Position numbers and translations under genes: made by a program. The notes below the pieces were generated by a model. The model was not told where the DNA came from. It ran no database searches and saw only the letters and a list, made by a program, of their open reading frames with translations. This document shows, piece after piece, positions 8,854 to 17,275 of a stretch of 64,000 nt of DNA (position 1 is the stretch's first letter; every line of letters starts with the position of its first letter). Source of the DNA: Pseudomonas pseudonitroreducens (GTDB lineage: Bacteria > Pseudomonadota > Gammaproteobacteria > Pseudomonadales > Pseudomonadaceae); contig NZ_BQHJ01000002.1 of assembly GCF_021603645.1 (NCBI RefSeq), positions 372,001-436,000 of the forward strand. Reading direction: 5' to 3'.

Positions 8854-9537
8854 TCATTGACCTTTCCTGCCTCTAAAACGCCAAGGCCACCACCAGCGCT
8901 TGCCGGTGTTCTCCAGGGCAATCACACGCACGCGGGAAGCCTGCATCCAGGCGCGCTCGTAGTCCCACGCATGTCCTTTCCAGAGAGTGCCCGCTTCGTT
9001 GGAAAAGCCCAGGGCGAGCAACTCGTAGGAGTAACCGGGCCTGCCACGCAACCAGTCGAACAGCACCATGGCGTTGAACCCGGTGGAGGGGCCGGCGAAC
9101 GGCTTGCCACTGGGGCGTATGCGGGGGTAGTCGAGCAGGCTGGGCAATGGGATGCGATCCTCGTAGATCGCCACCCGCGGCAGCGCCGACATCGGGTTGA
9201 CCACTCCCACCAGCAGGCTGAAGCAGCGCTGCGGTGACTGCTCGAACAGCCTCGTGATGCAAGGGCGGCACGGCAATCCGAAGAAATGGAAGTCCTGCCC
9301 GTGGTAGCCATGGACGAATACGTTGACCGTCTCGGCGCTCAGCAACTCGGCCTTGACCGCCGTATTGAAGCTCACCACGACATCGCGCGGGCCAAGCGCC
9401 AGTGCCTCGAAATCCCTGGCGCTGATCGCCGGGTTGTTCGCGACCAGGATGACTCGCTCGGCGCAACCGAGGACAGCCCTCAGCTCCGGCGGCAGGTTGT
9501 CTTCAACCCATTCCGCGGTATGACTACTCCGGCTCAC
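8854..9537 (-). CDS. Sialyltransferase (GT29)-like protein in LPS core operon
   Basis: A 227-residue protein using a GTG at 9537 that overlaps the upstream TGA (GTGA), so translation is probably coupled. Motifs resemble family GT29: residues 27-58 (RVILVANNPAIS... ending DVVVSFN) match the L-motif pattern V-x-x-N-x-P...D-x-V-x-x-N; PSTGFNAM at 150-157 matches motif S (P-S/T-S/T-G); and H189-AWDY-E194 matches the HxxxxE of motif VS. The C-terminus is basic and Trp-rich (WWWPWRFRGRKG), suggesting membrane contact. A nonulosonic or Kdo-type sugar transfer to core is possible. This is motif reading by eye; a related non-sialyl transferase is equally possible. Confidence 0.55.
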   Translation of the reverse strand: MSRSSHTAEWVEDNLPPELRAVLGCAERVILVANNPAISARDFEALALGPRDVVVSFNTAVKAELLSAETVNVFVHGYHGQDFHFFGLPCRPCITRLFEQSPQRCFSLLVGVVNPMSALPRVAIYEDRIPLPSLLDYPRIRPSGKPFAGPSTGFNAMVLFDWLRGRPGYSYELLALGFSNEAGTLWKGHAWDYERAWMQASRVRVIALENTGKRWWWPWRFRGRKGQ

Positions 9538-10538
9538 GATCGACCTTTCGCCTCGACGGCAAAGCCGAAGCGCATACGCGCCCACCAGCGGGTCAGCGCC
9601 CCGGGCATGGACCAACCGTGCAGGGGTTCGGCGATGGCGGCCGCAAGATCCTTGCCCACCCGGGCGAAGGTGTAGCGCTCCTCGACGAAGGCCTGACCGG
9701 CCCGGGCAATCCGCGCGGCCAGCTCAGGGTCTGCCTGGAGCTGCTGGATGCGCTCCACCGCCTCGTCGACCGAGCGATAGAACACCACGTTGCGCATGTC
9801 CTCGAAGCCCAGCAGGCGGTCTTCCTCGCCCTGGCTCCAGGCCAGCAGGACGCAGCCACAGGCCATGGCTTCGAAGTTCTTGATCATGAACTCGCCCATG
9901 CCGATATCGGCGCTGACAAAGATCGCGATACGGTTGAGCGTCTGCAGATACTCCGCCCCGGAAGCGGTGCGGGTGATGAGCATCGGCACGCGCTCGGCGA
10001 TGCTCTCCAGCATGTCCTTGCGCTGGCTGTACTCGCTGCTCTTCAGGCTGCCGAGGAAACCGACCGGGATATCGCGTTCGCTGCCGATATTGCGCAGCAT
10101 CTCCTCGTCATAGCCCTTGGAGACGAAACGCACGTCGATCCCTTCGTCCGCCAGGCGCTGGGCCACCAGTGCGCCCGACACAAGAATGCGCGCCCCCGGA
10201 AGCTTGTGCAGCAGCGCCGAGTACTTGCCGCGATACTTACTGCCAGGCATGTAGTTCTGGTAGGCGTCGTGCTCGAGGATCACCAGGTTGGGCAGGCAGC
10301 GCAGCACGGCGAGCTGGGGCACCATGCGCTTGAGGCGCGAGAAGATCACGATCCGGTCGAAACGACGGTAATCGGCGGCGATGAGGTAGGGTCCCAGGTT
10401 CATCTGCTGCGCCTTGCTCAGGCGATGAATCTCGCACTCGGAGCAATTGCTCTGGATGACCTCATAAAGACGATCGAGGATGACCCTCTGCTCGTCCATC
10501 ACCATCAACATCACTTTCACGACGTGTCTTCCCGACAT
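9534..10538 (-). CDS. Family 4-like (GT-B) glycosyltransferase of the LPS core
   Basis: A 334-residue cytoplasmic glycosyltransferase with a GT-B layout. The C-terminal half carries the GT4 motif FMIKNFEAMACGCVLLAW (E-x7-E type nucleotide-sugar site) followed by YRSVDEAVERIQQL, as in family GT1/GT4 enzymes. The N-terminal half (LVILEHDAYQNYMPGSKY) probably binds the acceptor. It sits 45 bases downstream of the carbamoyltransferase on the same strand and overlaps the next gene by four bases. It occupies the place of PA5004/wapH in PAO1, but I cannot confirm orthology. A GTG seven codons in is an alternative start. Confidence 0.75.
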   Translation of the reverse strand: MSGRHVVKVMLMVMDEQRVILDRLYEVIQSNCSECEIHRLSKAQQMNLGPYLIAADYRRFDRIVIFSRLKRMVPQLAVLRCLPNLVILEHDAYQNYMPGSKYRGKYSALLHKLPGARILVSGALVAQRLADEGIDVRFVSKGYDEEMLRNIGSERDIPVGFLGSLKSSEYSQRKDMLESIAERVPMLITRTASGAEYLQTLNRIAIFVSADIGMGEFMIKNFEAMACGCVLLAWSQGEEDRLLGFEDMRNVVFYRSVDEAVERIQQLQADPELAARIARAGQAFVEERYTFARVGKDLAAAIAEPLHGWSMPGALTRWWARMRFGFAVEAKGRS

Positions 10539-10583
10539 GGAAACCGGCCCCTGGCGGAGCCGGCTGGAAACAGCCTGGCGGAC

Positions 10584-12338
10584 TCAGTCGGCCTGGCTGA
10601 CGGCGGTGCCTTCCTTGACTACCAGGATGTCCTGCATGATCAGGTACTGCAGGTCCGAGCCGTAGAACATGTTCAGCGCATCGGTCGGCGAGCAGATCAT
10701 CGGCTCGCCACGGCGGTTCAGCGAGGTGTTGAGCGCCACGCCATTACCGGTGAGCTTCTCCAGCTCCTTCATCATGTCGTAGTAGCGCGGGTTGAACTCG
10801 CGCTTGAGGACCTGGGCACGCGAGGTGCCGTCTTCATGGACGACTTCCGGCACGCGGGTCTTCCACTCCTCGTTGACCTCGAAGGTGAAGGTCATGAACG
10901 GCGCCGGGTGGTCGATCTTGAACATCTGCGGGCCGACGGTATCCAGCATCGACGGGCAGAAGGGCCTCCAGCGCTCGCGGAACTTGATCTGCGCGTTGAT
11001 GCGATCGGCCACGCCGGTGATGCTCGGGCAACCGATGATCGAGCGGCCGCCCAGGGCACGCGGGCCGAACTCCATGCGGCCCTGGAACCAGGCCACCGGA
11101 TTGCCTTCGACCAGCACCTTGGCGATGTGCTCAGGCACGTTGTCGATCTTGCGCCACTGCGGCTTGGCCTCGTGACGGGCACAGGCGGCGATGACGTCTT
11201 CGTTGCTGTATTCCGGGCCGAGGTAGACGTGTTCCATCTTCTCGACCGGCACGCCACGCTCCCAGGAGACATAGGCGGCGGCGCCAACCGCGGTGCCGGC
11301 GTCGCTGGCCGCGGGCTGCACGTACAGCTCCTTGACCTCGGGACGGGCGATGATCTTCTGGTTGAGCTTGACGTTCAGCGCGCAACCGCCGGCGAAGGCG
11401 ACCTTGCCGGTTTCACGGATGATGTCGCCCAGGTAGTAATCCATCATCTCCAGCGCCAGCTTCTCGAACAGAGCCTGGATGCTGGCGGCATAGTGGATGT
11501 ACGGATCGTCGGCGATGTCGCCTTCACGCTTCGGGCCGAGCCATTCGATCAGCTTGGGCGAGAAGTAGTAGCCCTTGCCCTTTTCCTTGTAGCGACGGAA
11601 GCCGATGACGTTGGCGTAGTCGGTATTGATGGTCAGCTCGCCGTTCTCGAACTTGGCCAGACGCGAGAAATCGTACTTGCTGGCGTCACCGTAGGGCGCC
11701 ATGCCCATGACCTTGAACTCGCCGTCGAGCATGTCGAAGCCGAGGTACTCGGTGATCGCACCGTACAGGCCGCCCAGGGAGTCCGGATCGTAGAACTCCT
11801 TGATCTTGTGGATCTTGCCGTTCTCGCCGTAGCCGAAGAATGTGGTGGCGTACTCGCCCTTGCCGTCGATCCCGAGGATCGCCGTCTTCTCCTTGAAGCC
11901 CGAGCAGTGGTAGGCACTGGAGGCGTGGGCCAGGTGGTGCTCGACCGGCTGGATCTTGACCTTCTTCAGGTCGAAGCCCAGCTGCTGCAGGCACCACTGG
12001 ATACGCTTGTAGTAGCGGTGGTAGCGACGGTTGCCGAGCAGGATGGCGTCCAGCGCGCGGTCGGGCGCATAGGCGTAACGCTTGGCGTAGTGCCAGCGGG
12101 CCTTGTCGAAGATGCTGATGGGGGCGAAGGGAATGGCCACCACGTCAACATCCGACGGCTTGATCCCGGCCTGTTCCAGGCAGAACTTGGCCGACTCGTA
12201 GGGCATGCGGTTCTTCGCGTGCTTGTCGCGGACGAAGCGCTCTTCTTCGACGGCCGCGACCAGCTTGCCGTCGATGTACAGGGCGGCGGAAGGGTCATGG
12301 CTTACGGCGCCGGACAGGCCGAGGATGGTCAATGCCAC
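10584..12338 (-). CDS. NodU/CmcH/TobZ-type carbamoyltransferase (PA5005-like)
   Basis: A 584-residue O-carbamoyltransferase that uses carbamoyl phosphate and ATP. The start is GTG at 12338, five bases after the upstream stop, with AGAGG about ten bases before it. The ASKHA-like N-terminal domain (ILGLSGAVSHDPSAAL, GIDGKGEYATTFFGYG) contains the EHHLAHASSAYH metal/carbamoyl site, and FAGGCALNVKLNQKI is the family hallmark. The C-terminal YrdC-like part begins around residue 390. In P. aeruginosa this gene (PA5005) is linked to the 7-O-carbamoyl group on inner-core heptose II; the same role is likely here. It is in operon with the core kinases and transferases. Confidence 0.85.
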   Translation of the reverse strand: MALTILGLSGAVSHDPSAALYIDGKLVAAVEEERFVRDKHAKNRMPYESAKFCLEQAGIKPSDVDVVAIPFAPISIFDKARWHYAKRYAYAPDRALDAILLGNRRYHRYYKRIQWCLQQLGFDLKKVKIQPVEHHLAHASSAYHCSGFKEKTAILGIDGKGEYATTFFGYGENGKIHKIKEFYDPDSLGGLYGAITEYLGFDMLDGEFKVMGMAPYGDASKYDFSRLAKFENGELTINTDYANVIGFRRYKEKGKGYYFSPKLIEWLGPKREGDIADDPYIHYAASIQALFEKLALEMMDYYLGDIIRETGKVAFAGGCALNVKLNQKIIARPEVKELYVQPAASDAGTAVGAAAYVSWERGVPVEKMEHVYLGPEYSNEDVIAACARHEAKPQWRKIDNVPEHIAKVLVEGNPVAWFQGRMEFGPRALGGRSIIGCPSITGVADRINAQIKFRERWRPFCPSMLDTVGPQMFKIDHPAPFMTFTFEVNEEWKTRVPEVVHEDGTSRAQVLKREFNPRYYDMMKELEKLTGNGVALNTSLNRRGEPMICSPTDALNMFYGSDLQYLIMQDILVVKEGTAVSQAD

Positions 12339-12343
12339 AGGGT

Positions 12344-13831
12344 CTAGCCTCTTTCATCTGGGCGGGTGCCGGGCACCCGCGGTAAACGTTCGTCGAGCAG
12401 CCGGTGCAGTGCGCTGCCCTCTGGCCAGTTGCGCAGGAAGCGCGCACGGTCGCGGGCATAGGCGCGGGCGAAGCTCGCTTCTCGCGAGTGGCGCTGCATG
12501 GCATCGAGGTCGATCAACGACCACTGCCCGCCTTCGCCCTGCTCCTGCCAGAACAGGTTGTGCCCCTTCAGGTCGCCGTGGCTGATGCGCTCGCGCACCA
12601 GCGCCGCGAACAGTCTGTCCAGGGCTGCAAGGTCTGTCTCCGGCGGCAGGCCGCCCCCTGCCTGTTGCTCCAGGTAGGGTTTGAAACGGTCGATTATATC
12701 CTGACCCGCCAGGTAATCGGTAATCAGGAAGGCCGGGCCACGCAGCCAGAGCCAGCGGCGCTCGATGACCGCCAGCGGACGCGGCGTGGGGATACCGAGG
12801 AAGGCCAGGCGGTTGCCCTCGCGCCACGCGCCCCAGGCGCGGCTGGGACGCCAGAAGCGCTTGAACCAGTGCAGCAGGTTCTTGATGTTGTAACGCTTGA
12901 TGACCAGTGGCCGGCCATTCAGCTCGACCTTGGCGACTGTCGCGGCGCCGCCGGTCTTGTAGAGGTGCCCCCTGGCGATGAACGCGTCGGGGTCGGCCAG
13001 CAGCGGCTGCAGGCCCTCCTCCTCCTCGCGACGCACCGCGCGCAGGCCGAACGGGCCCTTGAACACACTGAACTGGCTGCAGTCACGGGCGATCTTCTTC
13101 ATCAGGTCGCCGACGCGCCAGCGCCGAACCCTGGCGATTTCCTTCTGCAGCGCCTCCAGCGGCAGCGCGTGCTCGCCGTTGGCCAACAGATAGTGGATCA
13201 GCAGCTCTTCGAGGAACGGATCGAGACTGGCCGGCAACTGGGCAAAGAACACCCCGAGGTTTTCCAGCACATGCTTGCGCGACAGCGGCTGACCGGGTGT
13301 TTCCGCACGGATGCCGGCACCGTCGATCAGGTACAGCTTGCCGGCGTGGCGCAGCAGGTTGTCCAGGTGCAGGTCTTCCTGCCACAGGCCCTTGGCGTGC
13401 AGCTGGGCGATGGCCGTCAGCGCTTCGGCAATGACGGCGCTCTGCCCGTCGGACAGCAGCGGCTCGCCTTCCACGGCACGCCAGGCGTCCCAGAGGCTCT
13501 GGGCATTGTCGAGGAACTCGAAGAGCAACCAGCCGCCCTCGCCGTCCTTCAGCCCGTCGGCCAGCAATGCCGGCGTGGTCAGGCCTTGCTCGGCCAGCAG
13601 GCGCACGCCGTCGCGCTCACGCTGGAAGTGTCGCGCGGCCTTGCCACCGACCAGCAGCTTGGCCAGCACCGGGCGGCCGCGCCAATTGGCCGCAGCAACG
13701 TAGCGCTGCCCAGGCAGTACCCGCAACAGGTTGTCCAGGCGCAGTTCGGCCGGGCCGGCGCCATCTTCCAGCTCGATGCGCAGGGGCAGCGCCGGGGCAC
13801 GGCCGGCATCGCGCAGGGCGGACAACCTCAT
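12344..13831 (-). CDS. Double kinase-domain LPS protein (PA5006-like)
   Basis: A 495-residue cytoplasmic protein with two kinase-like domains in tandem. The first (about 40-215) has the ATP lysine at K58, a catalytic loop QEDLHLDN (151-158) and LIDGAG (D170). The second (about 285-470) has K312, HGDLKGHN (418-425) and LIDLDAM (D441), which looks complete. Both belong to the WaaP/InaA/RIO-like group that phosphorylates core heptoses. The ATG at 13831 overlaps the upstream stop (ATGA), which fixes the start; a much longer in-frame extension would run through wapQ. Whether both domains are active, and on which heptose hydroxyl, cannot be told from sequence. Confidence 0.8.
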   Translation of the reverse strand: MRLSALRDAGRAPALPLRIELEDGAGPAELRLDNLLRVLPGQRYVAAANWRGRPVLAKLLVGGKAARHFQRERDGVRLLAEQGLTTPALLADGLKDGEGGWLLFEFLDNAQSLWDAWRAVEGEPLLSDGQSAVIAEALTAIAQLHAKGLWQEDLHLDNLLRHAGKLYLIDGAGIRAETPGQPLSRKHVLENLGVFFAQLPASLDPFLEELLIHYLLANGEHALPLEALQKEIARVRRWRVGDLMKKIARDCSQFSVFKGPFGLRAVRREEEEGLQPLLADPDAFIARGHLYKTGGAATVAKVELNGRPLVIKRYNIKNLLHWFKRFWRPSRAWGAWREGNRLAFLGIPTPRPLAVIERRWLWLRGPAFLITDYLAGQDIIDRFKPYLEQQAGGGLPPETDLAALDRLFAALVRERISHGDLKGHNLFWQEQGEGGQWSLIDLDAMQRHSREASFARAYARDRARFLRNWPEGSALHRLLDERLPRVPGTRPDERG

Positions 13832-14583
13832 GCGCGGTTTTCCTTCTTCTTGCGGCGCGCACCGAGGCGGCGGTACCAGTCGTCGACCTCCGGGCCGCTG
13901 GAAGCGGTGCCCAGGTAGGCCGCGAGCAGGTGGCGCACGTCGCTCTCGTTCCAGTCCGGCGCGCGGCGCAGCAGCGGTTCGAGGTCGCGCACGCGGTCGC
14001 GCTGGCCGAACCACAGCGGGCGGGTCTTCTCCAGGTCGATCAGGGTCGCCTCGAAGGCGTCGTCGGTTTCCCGCAGGAAGATGTGCTTGGGATAGAAGCA
14101 GCCGTGCATCTGCCCGGCTTCATGCAGGCGCCGGGCGAGCATGCCGCAGGCGCGCAGGATGGCCTGGCGGCGCTCGGCGGGCAGATTCGACCAACCCTGC
14201 AGCAGGCTGTCCAGGTCGCGCCAGCCGTCCAGGGCGCGGGTCATGAGGATTGCGCGGCGCTCGCCGCCGATCTGCCGCGCACCGAAGAAGGCCGCCTGCA
14301 TGGAGGGGATGCCGAGTTGATGGTAGCGCTGGATATTGCGGAACTCGCGGCTGAAGGTTGGCTCGCCCAGCGGGCGCTTCAGGCTGCGGGTCAGGTGGTT
14401 GCTCTGGCGCTTGAGGTAGTAGGCGGTGCCATCCAGCTCCAGGCGGTACACGCTGCTCCAGCCACCGCGCTCGGTGTTGGGCTCATCCACGGCCACCAGT
14501 TGCAGGTCCCAGAGGGCGTCGAAATCGGCCAGGGCGTTGCTTTCCAGCAGAGCCTGGTCGTCCTCAGCAATGAAATCCTTCAC
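13828..14583 (-). CDS. wapQ: LPS core kinase-like protein WapQ (InaA family)
   Basis: A 251-residue InaA-family protein, started at GTG 14583, which overlaps the wapP TGA (GTGA). The ATP-binding lysine is in YYLKRQ (K58), and LIDLEK (D183) matches the metal-binding Asp. The catalytic loop reads MHGCFYPKHIFL (from M159): aligned to WaaP NHRDCYICHFL, the catalytic Asp is replaced by Cys162. This HGxxYPKH form is typical of InaA proteins as I remember them, so activity may use another residue or be lost. In P. aeruginosa WapQ is a proposed heptose kinase. It ends by overlapping the double-kinase gene by four bases. Confidence 0.8.
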   Translation of the reverse strand: MKDFIAEDDQALLESNALADFDALWDLQLVAVDEPNTERGGWSSVYRLELDGTAYYLKRQSNHLTRSLKRPLGEPTFSREFRNIQRYHQLGIPSMQAAFFGARQIGGERRAILMTRALDGWRDLDSLLQGWSNLPAERRQAILRACGMLARRLHEAGQMHGCFYPKHIFLRETDDAFEATLIDLEKTRPLWFGQRDRVRDLEPLLRRAPDWNESDVRHLLAAYLGTASSGPEVDDWYRRLGARRKKKENRA

Positions 14584-15314
14584 TCGCGTCCCTCGAAAAA
14601 ATGGACGATCTGCCGGACACGTTGCTTGTCCGATGCATTCAATCGCTCGCGGCGCCGGTAGAGCAGATAGAACTGCAGGCGCTGCGTGTAGGAAAGGTGG
14701 TACTTGGCGACCTTGTCGAGGGTGGCCAGGTCCTTGGTGATCCGGTAGCGCAGCATGAAGCTGATCCAGAAATCGCCAATCGGGCAATCAATGAAGTACA
14801 CCGTGCCGTTTCCATCCACCAGAATGTTGCGCCACTTCAGGTCGTTGTGGGTGAAGTGGTGGTCATGCATGGTTCGCGTGTAGCCGGCCAGCTGGCGCAT
14901 GACATGTTCGACCCAGGCGTGATCCTTCAGGCGCGGATCGTCGCGCCGGGCCAGGGCGTGCAGATCTTCGGTGCCCACCAGCTCGCGGGTAATGATTGCG
15001 CCGCGGGAGAAGCCACCGTTGACGCGCTCCAGGCCATAGGCCACCACTTGCGCGGTCGGTATGCCCCACTTGGCGAACTGCTTGAGGTTCTGCCACTCGG
15101 CCTTCACCCGCGGGCGCGGCAGATAGCGACGCAAGCCCTTGCCCGGCTTGCGGTAGCGCTTGACGTAATAACGCACACCGTCGCGCTCCACGCGCACCAC
15201 GTCGGACATCGCATCCTTGGTGATGCGCTCGCCTTCAAGGGCGAACACGGCATCCAGGCTGCCGAATTCGGCGGCGAGATGCTGGTAGTCGGCTTCGAGT
15301 ACCCAGCCGGCCAT
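14580..15314 (-). CDS. wapP: LPS core heptose kinase WapP
   Basis: A 244-residue cytoplasmic kinase of the WaaP/WapP group that phosphorylates a core heptose. Motifs: ATP lysine K52 in YYVKRY, catalytic loop THNDLKWRNIL (H156, D158, K160, N163) and FIDCPIG with D176 as the Mg-binding Asp. The ATG at 15314 shares a base with the waaP stop (TGATG), so it is translationally coupled; the longer upstream frame is rejected. Length and place between waaP and wapQ match P. aeruginosa WapP (PA5008). Confidence 0.88.
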   Translation of the reverse strand: MAGWVLEADYQHLAAEFGSLDAVFALEGERITKDAMSDVVRVERDGVRYYVKRYRKPGKGLRRYLPRPRVKAEWQNLKQFAKWGIPTAQVVAYGLERVNGGFSRGAIITRELVGTEDLHALARRDDPRLKDHAWVEHVMRQLAGYTRTMHDHHFTHNDLKWRNILVDGNGTVYFIDCPIGDFWISFMLRYRITKDLATLDKVAKYHLSYTQRLQFYLLYRRRERLNASDKQRVRQIVHFFEGRE

Positions 15315-16120
15315 CAGAGCAGGTCTCCATAACGTTGCTTGCGGTCGTAGAGCTTGGCTGCCTTGCGCTCCATCCACGCCAGCAACGCGGCCTCCTCGCG
15401 GAGGATGTCACGCAGCGGGCGCAGGAAGTAACCACGCAGGAAGCGCAATTTGTCACGGCGCGTAAGGCCGATGTCCAGCGCCGAGAAATACAGCGCCGCC
15501 AGGTCCTTGTTGCGCCAGCGGCGTGGCGTGGCGGCGCGGGTCTGGGCGCGGTGCAGATCGATCACCGACAGGCGCAGGTCATCGGCGCTGATCGGGCGAT
15601 CGGTGTGCAGCAGGAAGTGGCAGATGTAGCAGTCGCGGTGGTTGACCCCGGCGCGGTGCATGGTGCCGACCATTTTCGCCACCTCGGCGATCAGCGCGCG
15701 CTTCAAGCGCGGCTGCGGCGGCTGCTGCAGCCAATCCAGCGACAGCACTTCCAGGTCAGTGGTCGGCGCCAGTTCCTCGGTGACGATGAAGGAATGCTGG
15801 CTGGCAGGATTGCCGCCACGCTCGCCATAGGCCACCGAGGTCATGGTCGCCACGCCGGCCTGGTGCAGGCGCTCCAGGGCACGCTGCTCCTGGCCCGCGC
15901 CGAGCACCGGGAGCTTGGCGCTGAACAGGTTCTTGACGATCTCGCCCCAGCCGATGCCGCGATGAATCTTCACGAAGAAACCGCGCCCGTCGACTTCGGT
16001 ACGCAGCGTGCGGCGGCCTTCCAGCTCGCGATAGACCTTGCCCTGCAAGCGCTCGACTTCGGCGAACGGGTCCTTGCCGGCCCAGAGGCTTTTGAACGGT
16101 TCGTGCAGCTCAAGCTTCAT
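15314..16120 (-). CDS. waaP: LPS core heptose I kinase WaaP
   Basis: A 268-residue kinase, the length I recall for P. aeruginosa WaaP, that phosphorylates O4 of heptose I and is essential in that species. The ATP-site lysine is in FFVKIH (K51). The catalytic loop is NHRDCYICHFL with D163, the residue known to be required in P. aeruginosa, and VIDLHR follows as the metal-binding motif. The start at 16120 (MKLELHEPFK) is chosen because the extra upstream codons read through a half-REP. A 33-base gap to waaG carries that half-REP (about 16134-16145); otherwise the operon is tightly packed. Confidence 0.93.
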   Translation of the reverse strand: MKLELHEPFKSLWAGKDPFAEVERLQGKVYRELEGRRTLRTEVDGRGFFVKIHRGIGWGEIVKNLFSAKLPVLGAGQEQRALERLHQAGVATMTSVAYGERGGNPASQHSFIVTEELAPTTDLEVLSLDWLQQPPQPRLKRALIAEVAKMVGTMHRAGVNHRDCYICHFLLHTDRPISADDLRLSVIDLHRAQTRAATPRRWRNKDLAALYFSALDIGLTRRDKLRFLRGYFLRPLRDILREEAALLAWMERKAAKLYDRKQRYGDLL

Positions 16121-16153
16121 GGGCAGCGCCTTTGTAGGAGCGAGCACGATGCT

Positions 16154-17275
16154 TCATGCGTTCCCCCGCAGGATCACGTCGGCCGCATGCTGCGGCATGC
16201 TGTAGAGGTCGGCGCTATCGGCGTAGGCCAGGCCATTGCGCGACCAGTCGGCACGCGCGGCGTCGTCTTCCAGCATCTCCTGGAGCATGCCGTTCAGGCG
16301 CTCCTGCTCGAAGGGCGACGGCACCACACGACCGGCTTTCGCCTCGTCGATGTAATGGGCATAGCCGCAGACGTCGGTGACCAGCACCGGCAGCCCGGCC
16401 ACCAGCGCTTCCAGCAGCACGGTACCGGTGTTCTCGTTGTACGCCGGGTGGATCAGCAGGTCGGCGCCGAGCAGGAAGCGCGGGATATCGCTGCGCCCCT
16501 TGAGAATCTGTACGTTGTCCGACAGGCCCAGCGCCTTCACCTGCAGCAGGAAGGGCTTGGGATCGTCCTGGCCGATGGCGATCAGGCGTGTGCGCTTGCG
16601 CAGCGAACGAGGCAGCGATGCCAGCGCCTTGAGGCTGCGGTCCAGGCCCTTGGTCTTGAAGCCGGAGCCGATCTGCACCAGCAGCAGGTCATCCTCTGCC
16701 AGCTTGAACTCGCGGCGGAACTCGGCGCGAATCTCGCCGGCGTTGGCCGGTGCGCGGCGGTCCTGGGCGATGCCCGGGGGCAGCAGGTGGAAGCGCGCCG
16801 CGGGCGTGCGGTAATGCTTGATGAACAGCGGCTGCTGAACCTCGGAGATCATCAGGATCTCGGTCTTCGATTCCGGGGCGAACACCGCGCGCTCGTAATC
16901 GGCGAAGTGCTTGTAGCGGCCCCAGCGACGGTAGAAGGAATTGCGCAGGGTCTGCGCCTTGTCCTCGAAGCAGCCGTCAGCGGCGTAATAGACGTCCAGA
17001 CCAGGCATCTTGTTGAAGCCGATCACCCGATCCACTGGCGAGCGCGCGAGGTCCGCCGCCAGCCAGGCGCTGAATTTTTCATTGCGGCGATGGTTGAACA
17101 AGGACTTCACCGGCGCCACGCGCACATCGAAACCGGGCGGCACCTCGCCTTCCCAGATCGGCGTGTAGACGCGGATCGCGTGGCCGCGCTGCTGGCACTC
17201 CAGGGCGATGCGCATGAAATCGCGCTGCAGCCCGCCGAACGGGAAATATTTGTAGAGGACGAAAGCCAGGGTCAT
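16154..17275 (-). CDS. waaG: LPS core glucosyltransferase/GalN transferase WaaG
   Basis: A 373-residue GT-B (GT4) glycosyltransferase that adds the first outer-core sugar (GalN in Pseudomonas) to heptose II. The N-terminal MTLAFVLYKYFPFGGLQRD has the typical GGLQRD glycine loop. The C-terminal HPAYNENTGTVLLEAL is the E-x7-E nucleotide-sugar motif. The ATG at 17275 overlaps the waaC stop (ATGA), which sets the start. Length matches the P. aeruginosa protein. It is expected to be peripheral on the inner face of the inner membrane. Confidence 0.93.
   Translation of the reverse strand: MTLAFVLYKYFPFGGLQRDFMRIALECQQRGHAIRVYTPIWEGEVPPGFDVRVAPVKSLFNHRRNEKFSAWLAADLARSPVDRVIGFNKMPGLDVYYAADGCFEDKAQTLRNSFYRRWGRYKHFADYERAVFAPESKTEILMISEVQQPLFIKHYRTPAARFHLLPPGIAQDRRAPANAGEIRAEFRREFKLAEDDLLLVQIGSGFKTKGLDRSLKALASLPRSLRKRTRLIAIGQDDPKPFLLQVKALGLSDNVQILKGRSDIPRFLLGADLLIHPAYNENTGTVLLEALVAGLPVLVTDVCGYAHYIDEAKAGRVVPSPFEQERLNGMLQEMLEDDAARADWSRNGLAYADSADLYSMPQHAADVILRGNA

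Noticed and set aside
8816-8921. Longer start for the unknown GT at 8013
   Set aside because: It would overlap the preceding gene by 68 bases; the GTG at 8816 has a good ribosome-binding site and begins the conserved strand.
9618-12347. Plus-strand 909-codon frame
   Set aside because: Antisense to the carbamoyltransferase and GT4 genes; no motif, composition of a shadow.
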